Source: Larix kaempferi (lineage: Eukaryota > Streptophyta > Pinopsida > Pinales > Pinaceae). From it: a DNA stretch of 64,000 nt. Of the stretch, positions 1 through 11,135 are shown piece after piece. Each line of letters begins with the position of its first letter. Within the stretch, counting starts at the first letter, position 1. Both the position numbers and the translations under genes were made by a program. The stretch is taken from positions 6,900,001 through 6,964,000 of the forward strand of contig BSBM01000461.1 of NCBI GenBank assembly GCA_027924585.1, read 5' to 3'. The notes below the pieces were generated by a model. The model made no database searches. It was not told the origin of the DNA and saw only the letters and a program-made list of their open reading frames with translations.

Positions 1-114
1 AAGAAAGTCTTTGGAGGTGGAAGATGTAGTCATGGGGAGAATGCTTGAGAACTTCACCTCTAGAAAAATACTAGCGACCTTATGGCAGGTTCCAATGTAC
101 TCACAATTGATGAC

Positions 115-1400
115 CGAGGACCAGATGTTCGAAACATAGATCCACCTAGACTATGTTTTGTGAAGGCTACTATGAGTCAGTAGAAGGTAGCAACATTGGT
201 AGACATCTAGTCTTAAATGGATCAATATATAATTTATCACCTACTTAGAGCTTTTGGGGTTGAAATATTGGATGAATTGGTTTGTAGGGCCCATTTAAGG
301 GTATCTCTCACTTTTAAATTTGGGGTCCAAAAAGGTCTAAAATCTTCCTAGGCAATTCTGAGATTTTAAATGAAATTTTTTGCCTTCAAAACAACTAGAA
401 GGTTTTTTTTGCATTATACACGTAGGTAGCTTTCCATTGGTGCAAGAATTACCTTAATCAGAGTCCAGTTATCCCCCCCTCAAGTTAACCTATCCAATTG
501 ACCACCATGGTACCAAGTGGATTCCACGTCATCTCTCATTTCTTGCACTTGTGGAGCTAGTCACATGTGGACTTTCAAGAAAATTCTAGAAGGTCCAAAA
601 TCCTAACCCTAATTAGAAGTTGGGACATTAAACAACCCTAAAGTTAACCCTAGATGGCTATTGGGATATTTTAAATACAAGGCGGTCACGAGAAGAAAGG
701 GACTATTCTTTTGATGTATTATATGTGAGCAACGACACATGAGTGGATGTTAGAGTAGAACATAGGAGAGAGGAGATCATGTAGTAGCCATTACGAGTGT
801 AGAGTCATAGGTAACTCCATTGAGATTACCATTTCATTTGTATTTGCATTTTGATATGAAAAGAAAGGCATGGTCCTCATTTGTGGCTAGGTTTTCCCCA
901 TAGTGGGTTTTCCTAGGGTATATCTTGTGCTATTGTGTGGATTGTGTACTTATTTTCTCTAGTTTCTCTTTCAATTCATTCGTTATGTTATGAAATTAAA
1001 TTAAAACAATGAACTAAGTTGTAAGATCCATTGTAATGAATATCCATGGTAGTTTATGGACCAACATCGGTGGTACCCAAAGCTTGATTGTTAGTGAAAG
1101 GACCGCAAGTGCACTTCATAACAAGGCTGGAAGCAACAAATCCATGGTGAAGATTGTAAACTCACCAACAAAGATGGAAACTAGAGTGGTGCGGGAATCC
1201 CCTATCAAGGTGGGACACTAGTTTTGCTGATTGGACTTCATTGTGACTTCTATGGATGACCATTCGGTAGTTCTAGGGAAATACTTCTTCGAGATTTCCA
1301 AATCAGTACTAATCCCTCATGAGAACAACTTGGTCTTATTTGATGAAGACAAGGCTTGTATCATGTTGATGACAACGAGGAAGAAGTTCAAGTGGATATC
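115..1400 (+). pseudogene. Ty3/gypsy aspartic protease remnant, split by a solo LTR
   Basis: Decayed retropepsin region of a Ty3/gypsy polyprotein. Positions 145-207 read PRLCFVKATMSQ, a TAG stop, then KVATLVDI. The frame resumes at 1069 with GGTQSLIVSERTASALHNKAG and runs to LDFIVTSMDDHSVVLGKYFF near 1231-1290. In plant gypsy elements the order is LVDTGAT, then IKAVNS-like sequence, then a DF.V..MDD..VVLG block, and the same order is seen here. The catalytic DTGA is degraded to D-I-G-G across the junction. Two further in-frame stops lie at 1219-1221 and 1228-1230. The protease would normally cleave Gag-Pol in the particle. The element is dead. No zinc knuckle is visible before position 115 and no RT follows. 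Confidence 0.8.
208..1063 (+). mobile_element. Solo LTR (856 bp) with TSD ACATC
   Basis: Inserted inside the protease frame. ACATC occurs at 203-207 and again at 1064-1068. Removing one copy plus 208-1063 restores the codons GAC ATC GGT GGT in frame. The left end reads TAGTC and the right end GACCA, so the original terminus was probably TGGTC...GACCA with one G-to-A change. A TATA-like ATTTTAAATA lies near 672, and a U5-like stretch with TTTTCCCCATAGTGGGTTTT follows near 890. No PBS or second LTR is present, so this is a solo LTR left by recombination. The family is not recognised. Confidence 0.8.
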
Positions 1401-2130
1401 ATGGATTTCATCCATGGAGTTGTTCAAAGTGATCTCGAAACCCGTGGATATCAATTTTTCCATTTTACAGCAACCAAGAGAAGTGACTTCGAGCTATGAG
1501 AAGGTCGAGAGCTTGGCAGAGAGGCTATTGGGAAACGGTTTTGGCAAACCAAGGAAAGAACATTGGAGGCAAAGCGAAGCCTGCCCCATTAGATATCGCC
1601 AGCGATCAAGTGTTCAAGGAGAGACGTGAGGAGGCACTCTCTCAGCAACGCATTCAAAGGCAAGAAGTACCTGTGGCTACTGCAAAAGTGACTACTAGGA
1701 AAGATGGAACGGAAGAGGAAGAATTCCCTGAACGCGATGCCATCAATATTGTCGACTTTTGCACTTTAGTCATTGGGATATCAAGGCCTAGCTAACGCTC
1801 GAATGATTGAGGAATGTAGGTTTCCAGGGAAAACAGAGGAAGTCATGAAATATCTTGAGAACAAGAGGTTTGACAAGTAGGAATTAGTCTTGGAGGCTCT
1901 CCAACATCACGAAGACCAACATAGCAGAATGAGTAGCTCACGGAGATATACCGACGAAGCTCGACCATCTTGTGAAGGTGCAGTGAGACAACCCAGGATT
2001 GAGATGGCAGGACTTTCGAAGCCAGAAATATACGAAGTCCCCAAGAAGCAATTAAAGAGATTTGTAATCATGTAGGTGTTTCATCGGGATGTGTTCTTCC
2101 AATTCAGCCTCGTGGAGGAGGATGGGTGCG
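1401..2130 (+). other. Decayed coding-like segment, family unknown
   Basis: Short overlapping plus-strand frames follow the protease. They include a charged stretch with KVTTRKDGTEEEEFPERDAI near 1690-1750 and EALQHHEDQHSRMSSSRRYT near 1890-1950. The protein-like composition and the position after the protease suggest remains of the same retroelement or of a second one. I recognise no domain. The usual RT start is not found here. Confidence 0.35.
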
Positions 2131-2158
2131 AAGCAGGAAGAGGTTAGTGCGTTCAGCT

Positions 2159-2440
2159 GCAGTTTTGAAGGTGACAACCTTGACAGCCACCTATCATCCC
2201 ACTAAGATGGGTAGAAGACTAGAGGGCCCACTACCCATGGCCCAAGTAGTGAGGAGGAGTTGCATGCAAAGGGGCATCGATCCACGGCGTGGGATAACTG
2301 CAGTTTTGGAGGTGACAACCTTGACAGCCACCTATCATCCCACTAAGATGGGTAGAAGCCGAGAGGGCTCACTACCCATGGCACAAGTAGTGAGGAGGAG
2401 TTGCATGCAAAGGGGCATCGATCCACGGCGTGGGATAACT
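2159..2440 (+). repeat. In-frame 141-bp tandem duplication
   Basis: Two copies of a 141-bp unit (starts 2159 and 2300) differ at only a few positions. The unit is exactly 47 codons. In the plus frame each copy encodes a peptide with TLTATYHPTKMGR and GIDPRRGIT. The reading frame stays open through both copies, from 2126 to 2470. Confidence 0.9.
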
Positions 2441-2456
2441 GGCATTCAAATCACCC

Positions 2457-2521
2457 GGTTTTTCCGGTGATTTGTTCTCTAGATCTTCTGGTTTTTCGGT
2501 GATTTGTTCTCTAGATCTTGT
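2457..2521 (+). repeat. 33-bp tandem repeat, two copies
   Basis: GGTTTTTCCGGTGATTTG at 2457 recurs at 2490 with one base missing. Both are followed by TTCTCTAGATCTT. This sits directly after the 141-bp duplication. Confidence 0.85.
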
Positions 2522-2524
2522 TAT

Positions 2525-3930
2525 AAAAATAGGTGGAATTGTAGTTTCACTTTATTTACTGTGGAACTATACCATAAAACAATGCTTCTAAGGATTTCGT
2601 CTAATGAAAAAAATGAAACTGTGTATGACGAGAATATTTTCGGTCACCAACAGGAGGCAATTTGAGTGCCAATTATCACACGCCTCGATCCACCTCGATC
2701 CACCGTGTATAAGTATGCCAATACATAGGATTTTGGAAGGTATCCATTCGTTCGGAATCCGGTTGATCCAAGCGAGCAAGTGTGAGGTGAGCTAGGAGGC
2801 ATGCATCCGAATATTTGCGGATCCATCCAAGCGAGCGAGTGAGGCAAGCAGGAAGTGTCTAACCGAGTTCGTCAAGGCAAAATTGAAATCGTGCAGAGGC
2901 ATGGCAAGGTGTCAATTTGAAGTATTAATAGACGGTTAAGTCAAAATTTCAAATTTTCACTCCCTGGGTTACTAATTTTCATTGCCTGTCAGTTTACGGT
3001 TTATTAAACTTTATAGAGTGTCAAATTCATGCTTTATAGAGTGGTATTATCTTGTCCAAAGGACAACTTCAAAAATCAAAAGACTGGACAATCACCTCAT
3101 GCATTAGTATAATAAATGGTAATCAAGTTGGTAGGAGAAGAGTGTGAGGTCTCATCTTTTTCCAGTAGTATGCCAAGTAGACGAGAAGGGATGGGATCCA
3201 TTTAACCCTGTAGTAACTTTTATTTTTTAGGTTTTTAGAATTCCTAGATATATAAAGTCGATTTGGAATTTTGATCATATTTTTATAATTTGAAAACATT
3301 AATGTTTTATCATATTCTTACCAAAATGATTCAGAGGTAAGGAGTGTGATCAGGTCTCGTAGTTTTCTTTTCCAAATAAAGGAGGTGGATGGGATCCATT
3401 GTGAGAATTTAGATACATAAAGATGATTTTGATCATCTATTTAAAATTATCCAAACACATTGTTTTATCATATTCTTATGCAACTTATCCACTACTCTGT
3501 CTGCGAAACAACCATTCCCTCGTCGACCGCATGAGCATCCACGCAACTCCATAGAATGTGTGTTCTGTTTCAAATCCTAATCATAATGATCTATATTGGG
3601 TCACAAAGTATGGGATTCGGGAGGCGGACTTTTAAAAAGTGCATCTTAAAATTAGGTAGGATATATCTTAGAATTATGCATGATATGAAGGGATCGTGAA
3701 CTGAATGGATTATGGGAGTTTTCACAGAAGATTAAAAAAATAGAAAAGAAACCCCATGCAAACCGTTAAAAAGCAGAGGAGATACATATAAAAAAGCCTA
3801 CACAGTAGGCAATCACACATTTAAAAAAAACCTAGTGATTGTGTTGTCTTTGTTTTCTGGTGCGCTTTTGTATGGCATAGTTAACTACTTAAAGACTCAC
3901 ACATAAGATAATTAAGTGTAGTAATTAAGT
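2525..3930. other. No recognisable gene
   Basis: AT-rich sequence with only short chance ORFs. A CTCGATCCAC doublet near 2682-2700 and a repeated GCGAG motif around 2775-2840 are the only local patterns. Nothing codes convincingly. Confidence 0.6.
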
Positions 3931-3934
3931 GTAG

Positions 3935-4080
3935 GCATAGTTTGGTAGGTTCACACCGGGTAAGACCTCGTCAGCGGGAGTACAGCCTAGGAAGTGCTGC
4001 ACGGCAGGGAGAGGAGGCGAAACCCCAGGTTTCGGGCTGGACTCCCAGGCCGTTGACAGTAAGCGTCTGCAACGGAATAT
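3935..4080 (-). mobile_element. Putative SINE-like GC-rich segment
   Basis: An abrupt GC-rich island in AT-rich DNA. On the minus strand it contains GGGGTTTCGCCTCC (like a degenerate pol III B box), then CTTCCTAGGCTGTACTCC and GACGAGGTCTTACCCGGTGT. This order reminds me of plant Au-type SINEs, but that comparison is from memory. No clear target-site duplication or tail was found. A fragment of a 5S-bearing Cassandra LTR was considered and fits less well. Confidence 0.4.
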
Positions 4081-4129
4081 TATCTCATGTGGAATATTAG
4101 GGATAATCTCCATTAATCCCATCAGTCCA

Positions 4130-5605
4130 TGGATCTAATTTGAAGGGAAGGGTCCTATTTCACTTTGAATGGATATGATATATTAAACCCTTCAATGTTG
4201 ACATGTAAAATAAATCATTCTTTTCATTTGAAAATGTAATACAACAAAATTTTAGTTATATTAAAAATAATTTACAATTAAATAAAATTCCACCATGAAA
4301 TGACTAACAAATTGTATGTCATCTCTGTTTATATTTATCAAAGATTGAATTTGTGAGGTGTCTTGGATCATTTTTCATTTGTTGTTGTTACTAAAGATGA
4401 CATACTCATTCATGGTTTATTTTCATTTCTAACCCCGGTTAAGATGAATCTGTACAACTTAAGATATTTATCCTACAAGTTTCTATTTTGATGTCACTTA
4501 GGTATGTGGATTTGAATATGGTCTACACTTGATGTTTAGAAGAGAAATTCATGATTTCTAACTTTTTGGTATAGTCCTGATGCAAATAAAATTGTGCCCA
4601 TCTAAGTTGTTTTTCTTATGTGAGAGCACTCCTCCTGAAATTGGCCATCTAAGCTGTTTTTTCTTATCCGCTCCTCCCAAACTTGTGTGTTTCAAAAGTA
4701 GAAAAAGGTTTAGTTTTCCATAACAAAGTTCTAAAGGTATTTAAGTTAACATTTTAAAAAAAAATACATATTTTTATGTTTTAAATTCATTGTAATTGTA
4801 AAATTAAATAATAAAAAAATAGTAACCTCACTATTCTCAATGTGCCACTTGTTTTTTTGTTAATTGAAAATGACTCTTTTAAATATGCTCTTCATTACTA
4901 ATTTTGGAAAAATAAATATTTATAAGTTTTAAATCCGTAATAAAAAATTAGTAACCTCACTGTGCCCAATGTGCCACTAGTTTTCTTGTTTATTGAAAGG
5001 ATTGTTTTAAACAACATCTTCATTCATAAATATATCCATCTTCCACTTTCCATATTCTAGGTCGGCATGCAACAATAATCAAAATTACAAAAATGATAAA
5101 TTCCAAAGAGCGGGATTATTTTAAAAGCATGAGTAAGGAATACATGCATGGGCATAAGGAAGACATGCAATTAGCACGAAATAAGGAAATAAATAAGTAA
5201 CTTGTTATGCTTCAATAATAGCAAGATAGGCATAGGCATGCAGTTACACAATTATACTAACAATATACGAATACCATTCTATATAAACGAATACCATTTT
5301 ATATAAAAAAAGTTATAGGAATACTATATTCTATTTTTTTTAATAGAAACATTATTTCATTTTGTTTTTTTTTAAATAGAAACATTTTACTTTTTATTGC
5401 AATGGTGTAAATAAAAAATCTTATAAAAAGAATGAAAAATATCATATAATATAGTAAATTTTCTTATCCGAAAAATAGAAAATAATCTTTATTTCAAATT
5501 TGATAAATAACTTTTTAATTTAAATTTTATTAGATACAAAAATTACCCTTCTATGACCAATTAGAAGGCTCTTGACAGGGCAATGACAACTTCAAATTTT
5601 ATCCC
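4130..5605. other. AT-rich stretch without recognisable genes
   Basis: Homopolymer-rich sequence. A loosely repeated phrase (GTAACCTCACT...CCCAATGTGCCACTTG) occurs near 4823 and 4950. I see no coding signal. Confidence 0.6.
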
Positions 5606-5608
5606 TGC

Positions 5609-5672
5609 CCATCACATAATCGTCCAAATTAAAAAGCTGACCATCACATAATCGTCCAAATTAAAAAGCCAG
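5609..5672 (+). repeat. 32-bp tandem duplication
   Basis: CCATCACATAATCGTCCAAA followed by TTAAAAAGC occurs at 5609 and, exactly repeated, at 5641. Confidence 0.9.
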
Positions 5673-6974
5673 TCCACTGATTATTAAATCTGAGATTAAT
5701 AATAAGGATATTGGCATGTACTTGTCATAATGCTATACTTAGTATAAATTATATCGATGGTAGGCTTGTTATTGATAAAGGTATTGTTATATTTGTTTAC
5801 TATTATATATATAACACAAGAATGGATATATTTTTTAAATGGAGTAAAATATACTATGCTTTATTAAGAAAGACTATCTATCTTAAGAGAATCAGATTTT
5901 GTGTTAAGGAAAAAACCTTTATTTAAGACGAAACCGTTTTTCTATGCTCAAAGAAACCGTTTATCTATGCCCAAAACGAATGAATTGTATGATCAAATAT
6001 AGATAAACCACCAGAAAATCATGCGATAAGAAAAAAAAAATTTCGTGGCTTTGATGAAACATATGTATTACACACCAAGAGGAAGGAATCCGGATGAAGA
6101 AAAAACAAAAGTCAAACAAATAAAGGAGGTGAGAAGCTTGCGCGATCAGATTTACAATGAACAATCCACAATCAAGACGGAAAGTTTTTCGTTTTTAAAC
6201 TCGTGAGGCAACTCACGAGCATGACAGATAATATTTCGTTTCTAGACGCGTAAAGGCGGCGGAATCTTAATAAAAGAGTTATTAATAAACAATAAACGGG
6301 TATTTCGCTACACATTAGTTGCCGTTTCTTTTGGACTTGTCGGGTCACGGGTGTCTTTCGATGAGTCAACTTATATTTGACAGTGTAGATGAGTATAAGA
6401 ACTAATCTAGAACAAAATCCAGCGTGCGGATAATAATAACAACCACGTGGAACAAAATCCCACTATATGGACAAGTTGTTATAGATATTTGCAATGTTCC
6501 CCGGATCTGGTGATTATCTGGAAATTCAATTCTGATTTATGGGTAGTAATGTTGGAATTTGGTTTTCATTGTATCCGTCAAAGTTTTTTTTTTTTTTTAC
6601 GTTTTGGGTGTATATATCATTCTTCGTGAAACGTTTTGTTTAAATTTTTACCCTTCAACAATGAACTCTTGCCAAAAAATTTACCCTTCAAAACAATATT
6701 TATTTTATTGACATTTTTACATTAAAATTAAAATGATAATTATTAATATCTATCATAGACAGTTAAATAATATATCTCTAATAAAGGTTCTGGCAAAATA
6801 AAAAATATAACGTTGTACCAAGTGAACATATTCAAGGCAAGAATGTGATAAAAATACACATATCCTCTCAATTTCTGAAGTCCATACCCACCCTATCATA
6901 TAATTAGGTTGTTTTGATGATGGACCATAATTAAGGTTATCCGTTCAATGATCTATGCTTAAAGGATTCGACGC
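5673..6974. other. No gene seen; one arm of a diverged direct repeat
   Basis: AT-rich and non-coding. The segment at about 6310-6460 (TTGGACTTGTCG, then CACGTGGAACAAAATCC) has a diverged partner at about 9415-9585. The two lie on either side of the expansin pseudogene. Confidence 0.45.
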
Positions 6975-7140
6975 AGTGATGGAATTTATAATTTATAAGG
7001 TTACCCGTTCAATTGACTAGTGATAGAATTTATAATTTATAAGGTTACCCGTTCAATTGACCAGTGATGGAATTTATAATTTATAAGGTTACCCGTTCAA
7101 TTGACCAATGATGGAATTTGTCCGGATTCCACGCAGCTAA
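6975..7140 (+). repeat. 44-bp tandem repeat, three copies plus a partial
   Basis: AGTGATGGAATTTATAATTT followed by ATAAGGTTACCCGTTCAATT starts at 6975, 7019 and 7063. A fourth, partial copy starts at 7107. The copies are nearly identical. The phrases GATTCGACGCAG and GATTCCACGCAG bracket the array. Confidence 0.9.
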
Positions 7141-7416
7141 ACACTATAAATAAAAGAGCAGAAGGCCTTAAAAAGAAAAAAATATAAATAGGAAGTGTTA
7201 TCGTGATAAGTAAATGAGTAGAGGTTAAAAGATGGACTGCTTTTTAGCTGCATATGGGTCACCTTTAGTGCCATGAGCTTACTGAAGTTTGAAAGATCTG
7301 CTTTCAAATGAAAAGCTGAGTACCTAAAGGCCAGTTCACCAGTTCATAGACTGAATGGGAACGGGAATACTTCGCTAGAGCTCTTAGAAAATACCTCTTT
7401 CTTTATAATAATGGAC

Positions 7417-8034
7417 CTGGAAGCGCTGGGGTTTTTCCATGAGTGGCCTTATGACCAAACGCAGCTCCACTCATGTCAAAATGTGTTCTACCGAAGGCAC
7501 AGTATCCTCTTGGGCATTCGCCAATTATAACGACAGTTACAGGTTTCTCAGAGCATAATCCTTTCTCCATGCACTTAACCTGCACTTTCTAATTTGGTAA
7601 ATAATAACCAAAACACATTGTCTGAGTCTTTGCAGTCATCATTTACCTTGTAGCATGCTCCACAGCCCTCTCCGCCTTTGAATAAAACTGGACTTACAGT
7701 TCCTACTCTGGCTCTTAGAGGCTTCTAATCCATAAGGTTGCCATACCCGCAGGGGCCACCTGCAATATTGCAACAAGAGTTACTAGAATTGAATCAAAAC
7801 CAATGAACACAATTGAAGTATATGGAGTGGCAGAGGGAAGAATGCACAATATACCATCGCTTCCATCGCCATCTGGACTACCATACCAGGTGGCTGTAGC
7901 AAGCACCATTCCATATCATTTTCAGTAAGCTCAATGGGATCCAAACCCAACACTGCCTCCTAGCACGAAAACAACAATAACAACACAAAACAAGTGGACA
8001 CAAGTGGCCATTGAAGGCCAACCATCTTCATCAT
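7417..8034 (-). pseudogene. EXPB: Beta-expansin pseudogene, three exons, 3' end missing
   Basis: Expansins loosen cell walls. This locus keeps the beta-expansin N-terminal (GH45-like) domain only. Exon 1 (8034-7855) has MMKMVG, a hydrophobic signal segment LVSTCFVLLLLFSC, a TAG, a frameshift, then ATATWYGSPDGDGSDG. Exon 2 (7759-7647) gives GPCGYGNLMD, a TAG, then RARVGTVSPVLFKGGEGCG and ACYK. Exon 3 (7579-7417) gives VKCMEKGLCSEKPVTVV, ECPRGYC and the HFDMSGAAFG block. Both introns (95 and 67 bp) have GT-AG ends and keep phase, so this is a genomic, not retroposed, copy. The C-terminal CBM63 domain is not found in lower coordinates. Two stops, one frameshift and the truncation make it non-functional. 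GACYK and HFDMSG favour the EXPB class over the alpha class. Confidence 0.9.
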
Positions 8035-9712
8035 ACTAACTAAAAAATGACCCAAAAATGGCAAAACAATGCAGCTCAAAGGAACTAGAAACCCATATTT
8101 ATTATTGCAGAGGCCGGAGCTTTTGGAGAGAATTAGAATATCATATCCCATCCATCCAAAGTAACTGTCAATTGCTTTTCACTTTGCTTTGCTTTAAATA
8201 TCGGGGACAGAGGGGCCCAAATCAACAACCATAAAGATTGGTAGACGAATGGTCCTCAACCAGCTACAGTAAACCTTTCTCTTTACCCAACAAAGCAAGC
8301 AGAGAAGTACAAGCTAAGGTAGTGTAGATATGAGTGGAGGTGCATTTGGTCATATGGCCCGCCTACTTGTGCCTTTGCTACTTATACTAAAAGGTCGATC
8401 TAGCTGTTTAAAATGCACCAATCCAATAAAATAAGAGATAAGTGAAGAAGGATGCACCTAGTGACAGTAACGAGTCCGTCTCTAAACTCCATGGAATGCC
8501 AGGCATAAAAGGTCCTATGGGAAAACAACACATAATAAACCTCTCTCAATCGATGTACCTTTCCATACAACATATATGGACCCTTCTAGTGACATATGCA
8601 TACCTACCAACAGCATCAGAAGAAGATTAAGTTATCAATCCGTGGAACTAACTCAATCGTTTCCCTTCCAGAATCCAGACGTGAGGGTAATAATATAGCA
8701 GAATCATTCCAAAATCCAATCCAGACTTGACCAAACAGGTACTGCTTCTTGCTTCCATTGGGAAAATGGTTATGTCTCCAAGACTTTAGATGCAGCTGCA
8801 CGAGTCGGGAATCTTCAGTCCCAACTTCCAACTTCAAGTCATTTAGTTGATGTTCATGTAGCATGTAGGCTTGTAGCATATTCTGCTACTAGAATGTTAA
8901 TATGTTAATGTAAATTGTAAATTTGTAATCAATGGACAAAGATGATTCAGCACTGAAATTTGTAGTATGTAGATGTTCATTGTAATATAGAAAAATAAAA
9001 AAATAATGGAAACATCATTGAGTTAAATCAGCTTTTCTTTTTCTATGAAAAATCAATACAACATGCAATAGAAAGGAATATAAATAATACTAAATTGATA
9101 TTTTATTTATTTATTAAGTGAAAGTATGGTTGGAATTTGGAAATTCTATTTTGGAAAATATAGTTTTAAATAAGATAAAAAATAGTAATATGATACTAGT
9201 AAAATAATGACGTTTTAAAATTTTTATTACCCTTCAAAAAAACGTTTAAATTATAAATTTACCCTTCACACAAAACGGTTAACGAAAATTTTTAACCATA
9301 TTTGACAGTCAAAATACCTCATAACAGTCATTTTACCCGTCAAATTCCATTACTGATGGGTAGTCAAAAGGATATTGGTTTTCTTGTCGCTCAATGTTCC
9401 TCTCTTTTGCAGCAGCATTGGACTTGTCGTGTGTAGTCCGCCCTAAACATAGGCGTTTGATGAATGGGATGATATTTTATTAAATGTTGAGACAACTTGA
9501 GAGTATATATATGAGGATAAGTACTAATTTCGAACAAGATCAACCATGCCCATAACAATAACCGCCACATGGAACAAAATCCTATACAAGGTTCATAGCA
9601 TCTTGAATTAGTTACATTAACTTTTAGTTATGGATGATTGGTGGTTAGAGGGGATTTATATCTTAATAAAAAAAATACATTTTAAAAAATGTGATCTTCT
9701 TCAACTAAATTT
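8035..9712. other. Upstream of the expansin remnant; no recognised gene
   Basis: On the minus strand a TATA-like GATATTTAAAG lies near 8195-8205, about 165 bp upstream of the expansin ATG, and may be its old promoter. An 87-codon minus-strand frame (8879-8616) matches nothing I know. The segment 9415-9585 is the partner of the diverged direct repeat at 6310-6460. Confidence 0.4.
9703..9712 (+). repeat. 5' target-site duplication of the LINE
   Basis: AACTAAATTT at 9703-9712 recurs at 11136-11145, immediately after the poly(A). The first two A residues of the second copy could belong to the tail, so the duplication is 8-10 bp. Confidence 0.65.
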
Positions 9713-11135
9713 GGCTGAATTTGTTGGGGTTCAAAACTCTTACTGATATTTATGATTTGGACCGTTCTCACAGCACTGGTATTGGTTGGTTAAGTTATTT
9801 AGATGGATTGATTCCGGAACATGCAAGGGAATGGGAATGTTTTATCCAGGCTCTTAGGACTGCTGGCATTACTCTTTCGGGGTCCCCTAATAAACTAATC
9901 TGGGCTGGTAATCCAAAAGATGGCACTGTTACTGCAAAATATGCTTATGATAGGATTATTCAGCATCAGGGTATTTATCCTAATCACTGGTGGTATTCAA
10001 AAATTTGGAAATGGTCATTACCTTTGAAGGTAAAGTGTTTTCTTTGGCATGCACTCAATGGTAGTCTTAAGACTTGGGAAAATTTGCTTAAACGTGGCTG
10101 GTGTGGTCCTAGTCGGTGTTGCTTATGTAATTTATCCTCTGAAACTGCTGATCATCTTTTGGTGAAGTGCTCTTTTCTACAGAAAATTTGGAACTTGTGC
10201 TGTATTGATCTCAATTTGCAGTTTATTTGGGATGATTTGGATTTTGGCAATGGATTACTCAATTGGGTTAGAGATAAAAAGAAGCCACTATTCCTTCCTA
10301 TTTTTACATTTTGGATCATCTGGTTTACTAGAAATGAAGTGATTTTTCAGAATTCTAGACCTGATGCTGTGCAGTGTGCAAAGATTGTTTGTAATTTATT
10401 ACAGACTTATTCTCAAGATGATCATGATATAAAGGTTGTGAGTATGAGCTCTTTTTCCTATGTGGTTTCTCAACCGGTTTTATTTTTTGACGGGGCTGCT
10501 CAGAATGGTTTGTGTGCCACTGGTGGGGTCATCTATATCAATGAAAGCCATTACTTTTCTCTCCGTCTTAATGGTGGAAAGGGTTCCAATATGAAAGCTG
10601 AGTTACTGGCACTTTGGGTTATTCTAAAGGTGGCAAATTCCTTTGGTTTGGTGAATCCTAGAGTCTTTGGGGACTCTCAAGTTACGATTAAATGGGCTAC
10701 AAATGAATACATTTTCAATGTATTGGAATTAAATTATTTGTGTGCTCGTATTCGTCAGGAGATGGCAAAAATGGAACAGATTTCATTCGAGCATATCTAC
10801 AGAATACACAACTCTCTTGCAGATCAACTTTCAAAAGAAGCTTTGGCTGGACCTGTTGGTGTTCTTTTTGGGAAGAATGGATGGAGACCTATCTGCTTGA
10901 CAGGGGTAACTTATATTTCTTTTAAGAAAATTTGTACTCATGGGAGGATCTTAGTTTTTTGTCTGTAAAGCTATTTTTGGATGGTTATCTTTATGTATAG
11001 CAGCTATGAGGTTGAACTTTTTTGAGATCAAGATCTAGTTTTGATATCTTGAACTTTGATATTCTCAATCATTGTACTATTTGATTCATATGAATAACAA
11101 TAGTACGATTTTTTTCGATTGGAAAAAAAAAAAAA
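9713..11135 (+). mobile_element. 5'-truncated L1-like LINE with poly(A) and TSD
   Basis: A LINE fragment with the hallmarks of target-primed reverse transcription: an abrupt 5' end inside ORF2, a 3' UTR of about 150 bp and an A-rich tail at 11123-11137, bounded by a short direct repeat. Its long open frame and readable TSD make it one of the younger insertions in the window. The endonuclease and RT palm are absent because of the 5' truncation. Confidence 0.85.
9718..10968 (+). CDS. LINE ORF2 C-terminal part: zf-RVT finger and RNase H
   Basis: An open frame of about 415 codons, entered after a TGA at 9715-9717. There is no genuine start (the first codon listed is TTG), so this is a truncated ORF2. 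Counting from 9721, residues 89-160 form the zf-RVT region with HWWYSKIWKWSLPLKVKCFL and a C133-x2-C136...H145...C150 cluster. Residues 255-375 form an RNase H with all four acidic positions visible: D257 (FFDGAA), E294 (KAELLALW), D318 (FGDSQ) and D368 (NSLADQLSKEA). In intact elements RNase H would remove the RNA template during insertion. The frame ends in TAA at 10966-10968. No stops or frameshifts interrupt it. Confidence 0.85.
   Translation, partial: NLLGFKTLTDIYDLDRSHSTGIGWLSYLDGLIPEHAREWECFIQALRTAGITLSGSPNKLIWAGNPKDGTVTAKYAYDRIIQHQGIYPNHWWYSKIWKWSLPLKVKCFLWHALNGSLKTWENLLKRGWCGPSRCCLCNLSSETADHLLVKCSFLQKIWNLCCIDLNLQFIWDDLDFGNGLLNWVRDKKKPLFLPIFTFWIIWFTRNEVIFQNSRPDAVQCAKIVCNLLQTYSQDDHDIKVVSMSSFSYVVSQPVLFFDGAAQNGLCATGGVIYINESHYFSLRLNGGKGSNMKAELLALWVILKVANSFGLVNPRVFGDSQVTIKWATNEYIFNVLELNYLCARIRQEMAKMEQISFEHIYRIHNSLADQLSKEALAGPVGVLFGKNGWRPICLTGVTYISFKKICTHGRILVFCL

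Noticed and set aside
600-660. Interstitial telomere-like AACCCTA runs
   Set aside because: Only scattered AACCCTAA words, not a tandem array. They lie in the solo LTR.
3935-4080. 5S rRNA or Cassandra LTR
   Set aside because: A short CCTAGGAAGT...TGCAC likeness to the 5S 3' end exists, but the internal control region does not match.
8616-8879. Missing C-terminal expansin exon
   Set aside because: It lies upstream of exon 1 on the minus strand and shows no CBM63 residues.
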